This document shows, piece after piece, positions 9,201 through 16,054 of a DNA stretch of 45,550 nt. Position numbers and translations under genes: made by a program. This DNA comes from Dethiobacter sp. (GTDB lineage Bacteria > Bacillota > Dethiobacteria > Dethiobacterales > Dethiobacteraceae). The notes below the pieces were generated by a model. That model saw nothing but the letters and a program-made list of their open reading frames with translations. It had not been told where the DNA came from and searched no databases. Each line of letters opens with the position of its first letter. Positions within the stretch are counted from its first letter, which is position 1. The stretch is taken from assembly GCA_020725465.1 (NCBI GenBank), contig DYEY01000016.1:1-45550 (forward strand), in the 5' to 3' direction.

Positions 9201-9819
9201 AATCCAAAGACGCTGGCAGCACTGGCACCGCCACGGCTTGGTCTTTCCCGGCTTCCCAAACAAAGATGCCGTGCTGTTCCCAGAAAGGTTCAACGGGAAA
9301 CTGGCGATGTACCATCGCATCGCGCCCAGCATCTGGGTAGCCTTCTCTCCAACCTTCGACACCCCCTGGCCCAGGGAAGGCCATAAAATTATCATGGGCA
9401 CACGCTCCGGGATGATGTGGGATGCAGTTAAAATCGGTGCTGGCGCCCAGCCTCTGAAAACCCGTTTTGGCTGGTTGCATATATATCACGGCGTAGATTA
9501 CGGTTTACGCTACCGTCTAGGTGTTTTTCTTACCGCCCTTGATGACCCGGCCAAGCTCATTTACCGCTCTCCCAATCCTATTCTTGAACCCGATAAATCC
9601 TATGAAATCGGCGTATCCGGGCAAAGCTGGGTTCCAAATGTGGTCTTTACCTGTGGTGCCGTTCCTGTCGCTGAGAAAACTGTCCTGGATGAAGACGATG
9701 AGATCCTGGTCTATTATGGCGGGGCAGACACAGTTATTGGCGTAGCCTCAGCCCGTGTTTCCGATCTCATCCCTTCCCGTTACCGGGAAAATAATCGGCC
9801 TGCGCTTCCATCGGCTTAA
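6208..9819 (+). CDS. Giant fusion: GT2-type glycosyltransferase-like domain plus GH130 mannoside phosphorylase domain
   Basis: 1203 residues. Residues about 30-240 look like GT-A glycosyltransferases of the GT2/GT81 mannosylglycerate- or glucosylglycerate-synthase type. The markers are LVIGIPFL, then GRGWAVRSLMDLA (about 97-109), LILDPRL, and YDYGIDYW late in the domain. The metal-binding DxD motif reads D121-P-R, so catalysis is uncertain. Residues about 300-870 are a large region I do not recognise. Residues about 880-1203 are a GH130 phosphorylase: NPILTPN, then GCEDPRL with the family's catalytic Asp at 964, KDAVLFPERFNGKLAMYHR, and NPILEPD near the end. GH130 enzymes cleave beta-mannosides with phosphate, releasing mannose-1-phosphate. 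ATG 6208 has GAGGTGAGG directly upstream; an in-frame GTG at 6199 lacks a binding site. Confidence 0.85.
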   Translation: MSELENQYRQTLEPVLKKAASLGKTDLVIGIPFLSMSSEAQVVLSVLEAGLDTFYPDLKGLIICAVSPSISAVEAFSTCRYVQEDRILITQLHNDLAGRGWAVRSLMDLARSLAADLLILDPRLLTTKSESSPEGLSPDWIKLMYQPVRDGHADFMLPRFKLSHLTNTISDHLAFPLLAALFNLELQGCPDAGMTISRSLLPALLSNAPNWPPEVYDYGIDYWIIIQAMAAKANIAEVFLGQKPKTTLPVGINYIFRQAVHALFHAIGKTQEIWKQLPQAVRSPLVLGPREDLFLQELSLEPRPHLNHFRRGHTRYYEAVWSRIFSEELFSQLNAAASSDDDSFSFPPPLWARLVFESLIAYHFIPQLEKEDLVSSLIPLFEGRLAGFFNEIAAHAHCHLTNDISPRKITCPFNARNNLEAQTDAFVGNRLAFMGKWQHHKEALQPFLPEISYWEYIPGVPIILPHLVRSASGRTAHVAGIYERLLKEYKEEFEAFAHRELGLSPEVGSVKLGEAIRSLVEEVEKGLDQILLPGDLHSKEGTQQIADRIFELFPSPLSFSLKEEVAARLLKEQPPRNLITLWGYQDTDDLLSEHNPLDILAISTWSESVRYNSWNNEWLRQHLKPEHFELSPIRPLIVSYSDFPALSSMRESSSLNHLTSRVVISYLRRGSGGSFPKIRFLTVILKNIIESVLFGMVWESFINNQDKEFGRKVVSSIEGRSGFHMFSAHSIFENIQQQMLKEKLLSIAAMDWGTSGPGTESFRRCLSLMASVYQLGITLPDGVFVTCSLWSWASYSFKGGKGLPTPLSLMVERRWFNAELFYRCYEHVGGKREDIFPIIAELMGKGRENEDLAVMLLGAPADGTAVIASQDVDKNLPPAGKLIRSPFNPILTPNAEHPWESKYVLNCGAIRIRGNVHIFYRAVGEDGVSRIGLALSKNGTRIDERLPEPVFAPAHESEKMGCEDPRLIAIEGRIYMLYTAYDGIVPQIALASIAEDDIIQRRWQHWHRHGLVFPGFPNKDAVLFPERFNGKLAMYHRIAPSIWVAFSPTFDTPWPREGHKIIMGTRSGMMWDAVKIGAGAQPLKTRFGWLHIYHGVDYGLRYRLGVFLTALDDPAKLIYRSPNPILEPDKSYEIGVSGQSWVPNVVFTCGAVPVAEKTVLDEDDEILVYYGGADTVIGVASARVSDLIPSRYRENNRPALPSA

Positions 9820-9847
9820 AAGCGGCCGCATTGGTAGTGAAAATAGC

Positions 9848-9876
9848 TTGCCTTCCCATTAACAACAGGATAAAAT
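9848..9876 (+). promoter_or_regulatory. Promoter of the TPP riboswitch-thi4 transcript
   Basis: TTGCCT (9848-9853) and TAAAAT (9871-9876) are separated by 17 bases. Transcription would start near 9883, just ahead of the riboswitch aptamer. Confidence 0.65.
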
Positions 9877-9892
9877 GTAATTAAAACATCAT

Positions 9893-10010
9893 AACTGCCG
9901 GGGTGCTTCCGAGCGGAGGCTGAGAGAGGAACGCAGCGAAGTTCCTTAACCCGTTAAACCTGTTTGGCGGTCTTAAGCCGCTCTGGGTAATGCCAGCGTA
10001 GGGACGTGCG
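9893..10010 (+). ncRNA. TPP riboswitch (THI element)
   Basis: The aptamer shows the classic conserved blocks in order. These are ACTGCCGGGGTGC at the 5' side, GGCTGAGAGAGG as the pyrimidine-sensing core, TTAACCCGTTAAACCTG, and GGGTAATGCCAGCGTAGGGA closing the 3' side. The terminator at 10042-10075 follows, so thiamine pyrophosphate binding most likely ends transcription before thi4. Arrangement and spacing are those of Firmicute transcriptional THI elements. Confidence 0.96.
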
Positions 10011-10041
10011 GAGATATATAACCTTTATGGTTGTATACGCA

Positions 10042-10075
10042 AAAGCGGGCCTGCGTCAGGACCGCTTTTTATTTT
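10042..10075 (+). terminator. Expression-platform terminator of the TPP riboswitch
   Basis: AAAGCGG-G-CCT pairs with AGG-A-CCGCTTT around a GCGTC loop, followed by a T run (TTTTTATTTTT). It lies between aptamer and thi4, the position expected for ligand-controlled attenuation. Confidence 0.85.
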
Positions 10076-10190
10076 TCCTTATCTCTCACCCGGCAGCAAT
10101 AAAGAAAAGGGGGATCGGAAGAAGACAGACAACGCCTTAATGTGGACCCGGTGATTTTATTAATTTTACCTTTACGGGAGGAGAAACAAA

Positions 10191-10964
10191 ATGTTAAAAG
10201 ACATCCGTATCACCAGTATTATTGTACAGCGGTATTTAAGTGAGCTCGAATGGTACCTTAAATCGGACGTAGCAATAATTGGCGCAGGGCCTGCCGGCTT
10301 AACGGCGGCTTACTTCCTTGCCAAAAGCGGTCGCAAGGTCGCAGTCTTTGAGAAGAAGCTCAGCATCGGCGGGGGGATGTGGGGCGGAGGTATGATGTTT
10401 AATATCATCGTTTTTCAGGAGGAAGCAAGAGAAATATTTGCAGAGTTTGAGATACCGCACCAGAGCCACGGAGACGGATATTATTCGGCAGACGCAGTCC
10501 TTGCGGTTTCTTCTCTTGGAGCCAAAGCCATCCGCAGCGGGGCCAAGGTCTTTAATCTGCTGGCAGCCGAGGATGTTCTTGTGGAAGGAGGACTTCGGGT
10601 AACCGGAGTAGTATTAAACTGGACTGCGGTGCAGCAGGCCAACCTGCACGTGGACCCCGTAGCTGTAGAAGCATCATATGTAATTGATACAACCGGACAC
10701 GACTGTCAGGTTGTAAGGTTTGTCCAGGAAAAATTAAAGGGTAAGCTCTTTACGGAAACGGGGAAAATAATCGGGGAGCGCCCCATGTGGGCCTCGGCAG
10801 GGGAAAACTTTTTGCTCGATCATACCAAAGAAGTATTCCCCGGCCTCTATGTGGCCGGGATGTCTGCCGGCGCAGTCTTTGGCGGCCACCGTATGGGGCC
10901 TGTTTTCGGCGGCATGTTGCTTTCGGGGAGGAAAGCTGCGCGGGAAATCGACCTTGCCCTTTAA
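10191..10964 (+). CDS. thi4: Sulfide-dependent adenosine diphosphate thiazole synthase (Thi4)
   Basis: 257 residues, a Thi4-family protein with the dinucleotide-binding motif GAGPAG at residues 31-36 and the GGGMWGGGMMF glycine patch at 60-70. Thi4 builds the thiazole precursor of thiamine from NAD, glycine and sulfur. In yeast the sulfur comes from a suicidal cysteine of the enzyme. At that place this protein reads LHVDP, with His153, the arrangement known from archaeal catalytic Thi4 that takes free sulfide with iron. The C-terminal segment GMSAGAVFGGHRMGPVFGGM closes the FAD-like fold. The gene stands alone downstream of a TPP riboswitch and has GGGAGGAG before its ATG. A sulfide-using enzyme suits an anaerobic, sulfide-rich habitat, which is inference. 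Confidence 0.95.
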   Translation: MLKDIRITSIIVQRYLSELEWYLKSDVAIIGAGPAGLTAAYFLAKSGRKVAVFEKKLSIGGGMWGGGMMFNIIVFQEEAREIFAEFEIPHQSHGDGYYSADAVLAVSSLGAKAIRSGAKVFNLLAAEDVLVEGGLRVTGVVLNWTAVQQANLHVDPVAVEASYVIDTTGHDCQVVRFVQEKLKGKLFTETGKIIGERPMWASAGENFLLDHTKEVFPGLYVAGMSAGAVFGGHRMGPVFGGMLLSGRKAAREIDLAL

Positions 10965-11063
10965 AAAACCTCATGTATGCATACTGCCTATTATGGGGAT
11001 TTATTGAAACCGTGATTTTTACCGCCCAATTTATACCGACCCGGAATTAAAGCTGGCTAAAAT

Positions 11064-11098
11064 AAGGTGAAACAGCTGCCGCAGCTGCTTCACCTTTT
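11064..11098 (+). terminator. Terminator downstream of thi4
   Basis: A near-perfect stem of about 15 bp (AAGGTGAA-CAGCTGC / GCAGCTG-TTCACCTT) ends in TTTT. The rest of the 10965-11233 gap shows no other recognisable element or gene. Confidence 0.9.
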
Positions 11099-11233
11099 AA
11101 TATCTCCTGACAGGAAAATCATGTTGCTGTGATGAATAATACATACCACTACAGTGTTTTATAGCAGGCGTTTCAACCTTGTCAACGCAATATCCGCCGT
11201 TTAACAAGTTTAAGGGAGGGTGTTTCTGATGGG

Positions 11234-12316
11234 GTGACACGCAGGGATTTTATAAAAAAAATGGGCCTGGTTGGAGGCTTCCTATGTTTGACCGGCGGGG
11301 CTTGGTTAATCAAAGGCTGCACACAGGCAGAAGAGTCAAAAACGGCTCTGGAGAGTGTTCCGCGCTGGCAGCCTGCTTACGCCCGGCTGGAGGCGGAAGG
11401 GTTACTGGAAGCAAGAATCGCCCGTGCTTACGAAATAATGGAAAAATGTGAACTATGCCCTCGCCGCTGCGGCGTAAACCGGCGCAGCGGCGAGAAGGGT
11501 TTCTGCCGTGCCCCGGAAAAAGCCATGGTTTACAGCCATTCGCCTCACTTTGGCGAAGAACTGCCGCTGGTAGGCCAGGGCGGCTCCGGCACCATCTTTT
11601 TTTCCAACTGTAACCTGCGCTGCGTATTCTGCCAGAACTGGCCCATCGCCCACCAGGGATGGGGCCGCGAGGTGAGCGACGAACAGTTGGCGGAAATGAT
11701 GCTGGACCTGCAGCAAAACGGCTGCCACAATATCAACTTGGTTACGCCTACCCATGTTATGCCCAACATCCTGAGCGCCACGCGTATCGCCTTAAAAAAC
11801 GGCCTGCGCCTGCCTCTTTGCTACAATACCAGCGGCTACGAGCGTGTGGAGATTATCAGGCTGCTGGACGGTATAGTGGATATCTACCTTCCCGACCTTA
11901 AATTCATGGACGGCACCGAGGCGGAACGCTACAACCTGGCCGCCGCTGCCGATTACCCTGCACTGGCGCAGGAAGGGATCATTGAAATGCACCGCCAGGT
12001 GGGTGACCTGGTTACCGATGAGGGCGGTATCGCCTTGCGCGGGCTGATGGTACGACACATGGTGATGCCCAACCGGGTGGCCGGCACCAGGGAATTTGTC
12101 TGGTGGGTGGCAGAAAACCTGTCCCGGGACACCTATATAAATATCATGGCCCAGTACCGGGTGGAATTTAAGGCATTTGAATACGAAAAAATCGCCCGCG
12201 CCATCACTTCCGAGGAATTTGTGGAAGCTATGGAGTGGGCGAAACAGGCCGGACTGACCAACCTGGACCTGAGGTCACTGGCCCAGCTTGAAATTCATCG
12301 CCGGAGAATCAGTTAA
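11234..12316 (+). CDS. PflX-like radical SAM protein with twin-arginine signal
   Basis: 360 residues. The N-terminus reads TRRDFIKKMG followed by a hydrophobic stretch (residues 11-26) and Cys29, a twin-arginine export signal with a possible but poor lipobox (IKGC). A cysteine cluster follows (C72, C75, C79, C91). The radical SAM cluster motif is CNLRCVFC with C126, C130 and C133, inside a domain like PflX/COG1313, homologs of pyruvate formate-lyase activase. Substrate unknown. A Tat signal on a SAM-dependent [4Fe-4S] enzyme is unusual, because reductant and SAM are cytoplasmic; the signal may be an anchor. The start is uncertain: AAGGGAGGG is spaced for the ATG at 11229, which runs into TGA after two codons, whereas the in-frame GTG at 11234 is 13 bases away. 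The 3' end overlaps the convergent gene by 8 bases. Confidence 0.82.
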   Translation: MTRRDFIKKMGLVGGFLCLTGGAWLIKGCTQAEESKTALESVPRWQPAYARLEAEGLLEARIARAYEIMEKCELCPRRCGVNRRSGEKGFCRAPEKAMVYSHSPHFGEELPLVGQGGSGTIFFSNCNLRCVFCQNWPIAHQGWGREVSDEQLAEMMLDLQQNGCHNINLVTPTHVMPNILSATRIALKNGLRLPLCYNTSGYERVEIIRLLDGIVDIYLPDLKFMDGTEAERYNLAAAADYPALAQEGIIEMHRQVGDLVTDEGGIALRGLMVRHMVMPNRVAGTREFVWWVAENLSRDTYINIMAQYRVEFKAFEYEKIARAITSEEFVEAMEWAKQAGLTNLDLRSLAQLEIHRRRIS

Positions 12317-13493
12317 CCCAGCGGCCGGGTATAACGGTACCGCAGTATTTACACTTGCCGTTTTCCAGGTTAAGTTCGCCCACCACGAAACCCACCCTTT
12401 TTATCACAGCCTCCCTGCAACCGGGACAGAAAGTATTTTCAGCTTCGTGACCGGTTACTTTGGCGATATAAACAAATTGCAACCCTGCAGCCAGGGCGGT
12501 CTGCCGTGCCTCCTCCAGCGTGGCAACAGGCGTCCGCGGCAGGGCGGAGAGTTTATACAGCGGATAGAAGCGGGCGAAGTGGACAGGTACCCCCGTTCCC
12601 AACTCCGTTGCGATCCACCGGCACATGCGGCTTATCGTCTTCATATCGTCATTTAAGGTGGGTATGATTATACTGGTTATCTCCATATGAACCCCCGCCT
12701 CCCGCAGGAGTTTAAGGCTTGCCAGCACCGGTTCCAGCTCACCCCCCGCCACCTCCCGGTAAAAGGCGGCGTCAAAGCCCTTTAAGTCAACATTGACCGC
12801 GTCAATGACCGGGATAAGCTCCTTTAGCGGTTCGGGCCGTATATAACCGGCGGTATGCATCAGGTTGAGCAGGCCCGCTTCCCTGGCCAGGGCTGCCGTT
12901 GCCGCCATATACTCGTAAAAGGCCACCGGCTCACCAAAGGCGTAGCTTACTGCGCTTACCCCGGCTGCCCGGGCATGCGCCACCACCTTTTCCGGAGGCA
13001 TATCATAGGCGTAAACTTCCTCCGGGTTAACCAGCGCCATATCCCACACCTCGCAAAAATGACAGGCCAGGTTGCAGCCCGCGGTAGAAACGGACAGGGC
13101 CCTGCTGCCCGGCAGCACGTGAAAAAACGGTTTGCGCTCAATGGGGTCTTCCTGCACCAGGGCAGGGTTGCCAAAGGAGAGGGTGTACCCCGCTCCAGCC
13201 CGGTTTTCCCGCACCCGGCAGGGAGACCGCTCCCCTGTTACCAGCACGCACTCCCGGGGGCAAAGCAGGCATTTTACCCTGCCATTATCAAGGCTGCTGA
13301 ACCACTGGGAAGGCACGGGCCGCACCAACCCCTTCTCTGCCACCTGTGCCGGGGAAATTTTTTCATCCTCAGGCTTTCTCTTCCCGGCGCAGCCCAAGGC
13401 CCCGGTCAGGCAGACTGCACTTGCACCGGCTGCAGCGGCTTTAAGAAAGTCACGCCGGTTCAGCCTGGTGACCGATTCCTGTTTTTTTACCAT
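12309..13493 (-). CDS. AmrS-like (AmmeMemoRadiSam) radical SAM protein with twin-arginine signal
   Basis: 394 residues from ATG 13491-13493, chosen for GGGAGG 8 bases upstream rather than the longer frame. The N-terminus has RR at 13-14 (LNRRDFLKAA), a hydrophobic core and GALGC, a Tat signal with possible lipid anchor at Cys35. Cysteines C75, C78, C82 and C92 are followed by the DPIERKPFFHVLPGS segment typical of the AmmeMemoRadiSam radical SAM enzyme. The radical SAM motif CNLACHFC has C140, C144 and C147. The tail adds two CxxC pairs (CPGC, CKYC) suited to metal binding. The usual partners Memo and AMMECR1 are not in the window. The start overlaps the stop of the membrane spermidine-synthase-like gene by 7 bases, so the two are probably coupled. 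The substrate is unknown. Confidence 0.85.
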   Translation of the reverse strand: MVKKQESVTRLNRRDFLKAAAAGASAVCLTGALGCAGKRKPEDEKISPAQVAEKGLVRPVPSQWFSSLDNGRVKCLLCPRECVLVTGERSPCRVRENRAGAGYTLSFGNPALVQEDPIERKPFFHVLPGSRALSVSTAGCNLACHFCEVWDMALVNPEEVYAYDMPPEKVVAHARAAGVSAVSYAFGEPVAFYEYMAATAALAREAGLLNLMHTAGYIRPEPLKELIPVIDAVNVDLKGFDAAFYREVAGGELEPVLASLKLLREAGVHMEITSIIIPTLNDDMKTISRMCRWIATELGTGVPVHFARFYPLYKLSALPRTPVATLEEARQTALAAGLQFVYIAKVTGHEAENTFCPGCREAVIKRVGFVVGELNLENGKCKYCGTVIPGRWVN

Positions 13494-15946
13494 AACTCGT
13501 TCCTCCCGGACAACAATAGTACGGTAAAAGCGGTGCCGTTGGCCAGCGCAGCCAACAGGCAACAGGTGATAATGCCAAAAACCGGTGCCACTAAAGCGCT
13601 GGCCAGTGTTGCCCCGGCACAGGCCCCGAACAACTCTACCCCGTAAACAGTACCGGTGGCCCTGTCCGCCTTCCTGTTTAAGTCCAGATAGCAGGCTACC
13701 GCCAGCGGGAAATCCACGCCGTTTATCAGGCCGGAGGCAAAGGTCAGCAGGGAGAAGAACACAAACACCAGGGCAGGGAACCGGACCGATGCCGCCTGGG
13801 GTAGCAATGCGGCGATGAGAACAGCCAACACCGCAATGAGCAACTGAACTTCCGCCAGGATATGCAGGCTGGCTTTATCTTTTATATACCGCTGGGTGTA
13901 AAAAGCCCCCAGGGCCAACCCGCACATGAACATAGCCACAATCAGTCCCACCGTCTCATAGACAAAACCGTAAGTGCTCTGAAAAGAGAATAACAGGGCG
14001 ATTTGCAGCGCCATGGTGGACAAGCCGGTGGTGAATACGGCAAATAAAACGGCAAAGCTTTTGGCCCTTTTTTCTCCGCCTCTCCCGGCATTGACACCCA
14101 AAACTGTTACCGTAAAAAGGGGAACAAAACAAAACGGCAGTATCCACCAGGGCTTTACCGCCAGCAGCCGGCTCAGCGTCCTGCCGTGACCCGGTCTTGT
14201 CAGTTCTTCCCAAAACATCAGGGTATAATAGTAGCCGATGGGCCGGAAATCAGAATTGATGAAATAACGCTGCTCTACCGAAGGCAGCTGTTTTTCTGCA
14301 AGTTCCTGCTCATCTAAAGAACCGGGGGAAAGCGGCCCCGGCTCCGGCCCTGCCAGGTACGCGTTGCCGCTGCGGCCGTGGTTACGGATAACCCAGTTAA
14401 CCCGCCGCAGTTGCGACTCCTGCAGCAGCGAATGGTAGTATTCCGGCGGAAAGCCCCCTGCCATCGGCCTGTAGCTTTGGTACCGCTCCTGCAAAACAGC
14501 AGCGTCCAGTGTAATCTGCCCGGAACCGTCGTCGGCGAAATAATACATGAACCGTCCACCGGCCAGCAGCACCCGGGGGAAAACGCTGCGCAGGGTGTGG
14601 TAGACGGTGGCATTACGGTTGGCTATGGCCGTTCCCCGCAGGTCGGGAGTGGAAACGGCGCCAATTACAAACACACCGCCGGGATTTAGCCGCGCTGCCG
14701 CTTCACGGAAAAACTCCCTGGTGTAAAACCGGTTTAGGACGGCAGTAACAGGGTCGGGTACATCAACTATAATTATATCATATTTTCCCCGCGCCGCTTT
14801 GATAAAGAGGCGCCCGTCAGTATGTACCAGTCGCACCCGCGGGTCGGCCAGCGCCTCCTGTGTCAGTGGAGACACAAACCGCTTTGCCGTTTTGGTCAGG
14901 ACCTCGTCCAGTTCAATATAGTCAACCCTGTCCACCGGATATTTGACAATCTCGCCCAGCACGCCGCGCAAACCGCCCCCGATTAACAGTACCCGCTTCG
15001 GCTGTCCATGCTGCACCATGGACAGATGGGCCAGCGCCACCGCTTCCTGCTCTTCCAGTTCCGGGGCTGTATCATCAGGCCCTGCGGTACTGAAAACCAG
15101 GTGGCCGCTCTGGAAAAAGGTGTACTGGCCCTGGCGCTCCACCACGGCAATGGCGCCATGCCTGGAATGCCTTACGGTAACAAGCCGGTGCTGCGGTGTG
15201 AAATGCTGCCACTGCAGCCGGTAAGCCCACTGGTCCACCTGCTCCAGCAGGGGGAAAGAGAGGACAGCTGTTAAAAACAGTACCGGCAGCAACCGCCGAA
15301 ACCATGTTGGAAACTGCGCCACCCCGGTTTTCCGGGCCAGAAACAGCACAGCCACCGGCATCAGCAGGCCGGACAGTACCGCCGCCTGCAACGAATTCAG
15401 GTACCGAACCAAAAGGAACGTAAATAAAAGGCCGCCCAGCATGTTGCCTGCCGCCTCGCTCACATAGGTTTTCCCTGCGCCGGAAGCATCCTGTACCCGC
15501 TCGTTTTCGCGCCACACCCTGGACAACAGGACAAACTGCAGGCCCAGAAGCAGGCAGACCGGAGCCATCAATATAAAACAGGATACCACCATGTCTGTCA
15601 GGTTAAGATAAGCACCGGGAAGAATATAAAAAAAACCGCGCAGCCCGCGCATGATCAGAATGGTCACCGGCAGCGCCGGCAAAAGCCCCAAAGAAACCAA
15701 GGCAATCAGAAAGAGCGGCCTTGGGGTGCGTTTTGCCAGGGTTGCCCCCAGCCAGCTCCCCACACCAACCCAAGCCAGCCAGGCAGCCAGGATAAGCCCC
15801 AGGGAGAGTTCGTTGCCCTGGAACACCATCAACAGCTCCCTAAGCAACAGGACCTGGCCAACCTGAGAAACAACGCCCAGCATCAGGGCAGTAAATGCCA
15901 CTGCCCGCACCGGTTTTTCCGTCTTGCCATACCCGGCTTTTACCAT
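13487..15946 (-). CDS. Membrane-embedded spermidine-synthase-like protein
   Basis: 819 residues from ATG 15944-15946. Hydrophobic segments at both ends (several helices before about residue 230 and again after about 590) flank a soluble Rossmann domain of the polyamine aminopropyltransferase type. In that domain GGGLRGVLGEI is the cofactor loop, DYIELDE holds the acidic ribose-binding residue, and DVPDPVT matches the catalytic Asp region. The first loop departs from the usual GGGDGG, so the reaction may not be spermidine synthesis; transfer of an aminopropyl or methyl group is possible. The start is set by the promoter: its -10 box covers 15987-15992, placing the ATG at 15986-15988 and a TTG at 16052 outside the transcript. 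It forms an operon with the AmrS-like gene. Confidence 0.78.
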   Translation of the reverse strand: MVKAGYGKTEKPVRAVAFTALMLGVVSQVGQVLLLRELLMVFQGNELSLGLILAAWLAWVGVGSWLGATLAKRTPRPLFLIALVSLGLLPALPVTILIMRGLRGFFYILPGAYLNLTDMVVSCFILMAPVCLLLGLQFVLLSRVWRENERVQDASGAGKTYVSEAAGNMLGGLLFTFLLVRYLNSLQAAVLSGLLMPVAVLFLARKTGVAQFPTWFRRLLPVLFLTAVLSFPLLEQVDQWAYRLQWQHFTPQHRLVTVRHSRHGAIAVVERQGQYTFFQSGHLVFSTAGPDDTAPELEEQEAVALAHLSMVQHGQPKRVLLIGGGLRGVLGEIVKYPVDRVDYIELDEVLTKTAKRFVSPLTQEALADPRVRLVHTDGRLFIKAARGKYDIIIVDVPDPVTAVLNRFYTREFFREAAARLNPGGVFVIGAVSTPDLRGTAIANRNATVYHTLRSVFPRVLLAGGRFMYYFADDGSGQITLDAAVLQERYQSYRPMAGGFPPEYYHSLLQESQLRRVNWVIRNHGRSGNAYLAGPEPGPLSPGSLDEQELAEKQLPSVEQRYFINSDFRPIGYYYTLMFWEELTRPGHGRTLSRLLAVKPWWILPFCFVPLFTVTVLGVNAGRGGEKRAKSFAVLFAVFTTGLSTMALQIALLFSFQSTYGFVYETVGLIVAMFMCGLALGAFYTQRYIKDKASLHILAEVQLLIAVLAVLIAALLPQAASVRFPALVFVFFSLLTFASGLINGVDFPLAVACYLDLNRKADRATGTVYGVELFGACAGATLASALVAPVFGIITCCLLAALANGTAFTVLLLSGRNELW

Positions 15947-15981
15947 ATCCCCGACCCCACCAATACGGTTTCCCTTAGGTA

Positions 15982-16015
15982 TTGCCATTATACCGACCTG
16001 ACCTCTATAATGCAA
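15982..16015. promoter_or_regulatory. Interlocked divergent promoters
   Basis: Plus strand: TTGCCA (15982-15987) and TATAAT (16006-16011), 18-base spacer, for the nitroreductase gene. Minus strand: TTGCAT (16010-16015 complement) and TATAAT (15987-15992 complement), 17-base spacer, for the membrane protein operon. Each -10 abuts or overlaps the other's -35, so polymerase can occupy only one promoter at a time. Confidence 0.72.
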
Positions 16016-16054
16016 TAACCTGTCCCAAATCCCCTTAAAAAAGGAGTGAAACAA

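Noticed and set aside
13494-13562. N-terminal extension of the AmrS-like protein
   Set aside because: It overlaps the upstream coding sequence without a binding site; the twin-arginine signal starts correctly from 13493.
12855-13646. 263-codon plus-strand open frame
   Set aside because: It is antisense to the AmrS-like and membrane protein genes and has low-complexity, His/Pro/Arg-rich sequence with no family signature.
15986-16054. Upstream starts (ATG 15986-15988 and TTG 16052-16054) for the membrane spermidine-synthase-like gene
   Set aside because: They lie within or upstream of its own promoter, and the TTG is the complement of the opposing gene's leader; no good ribosome binding site supports them.
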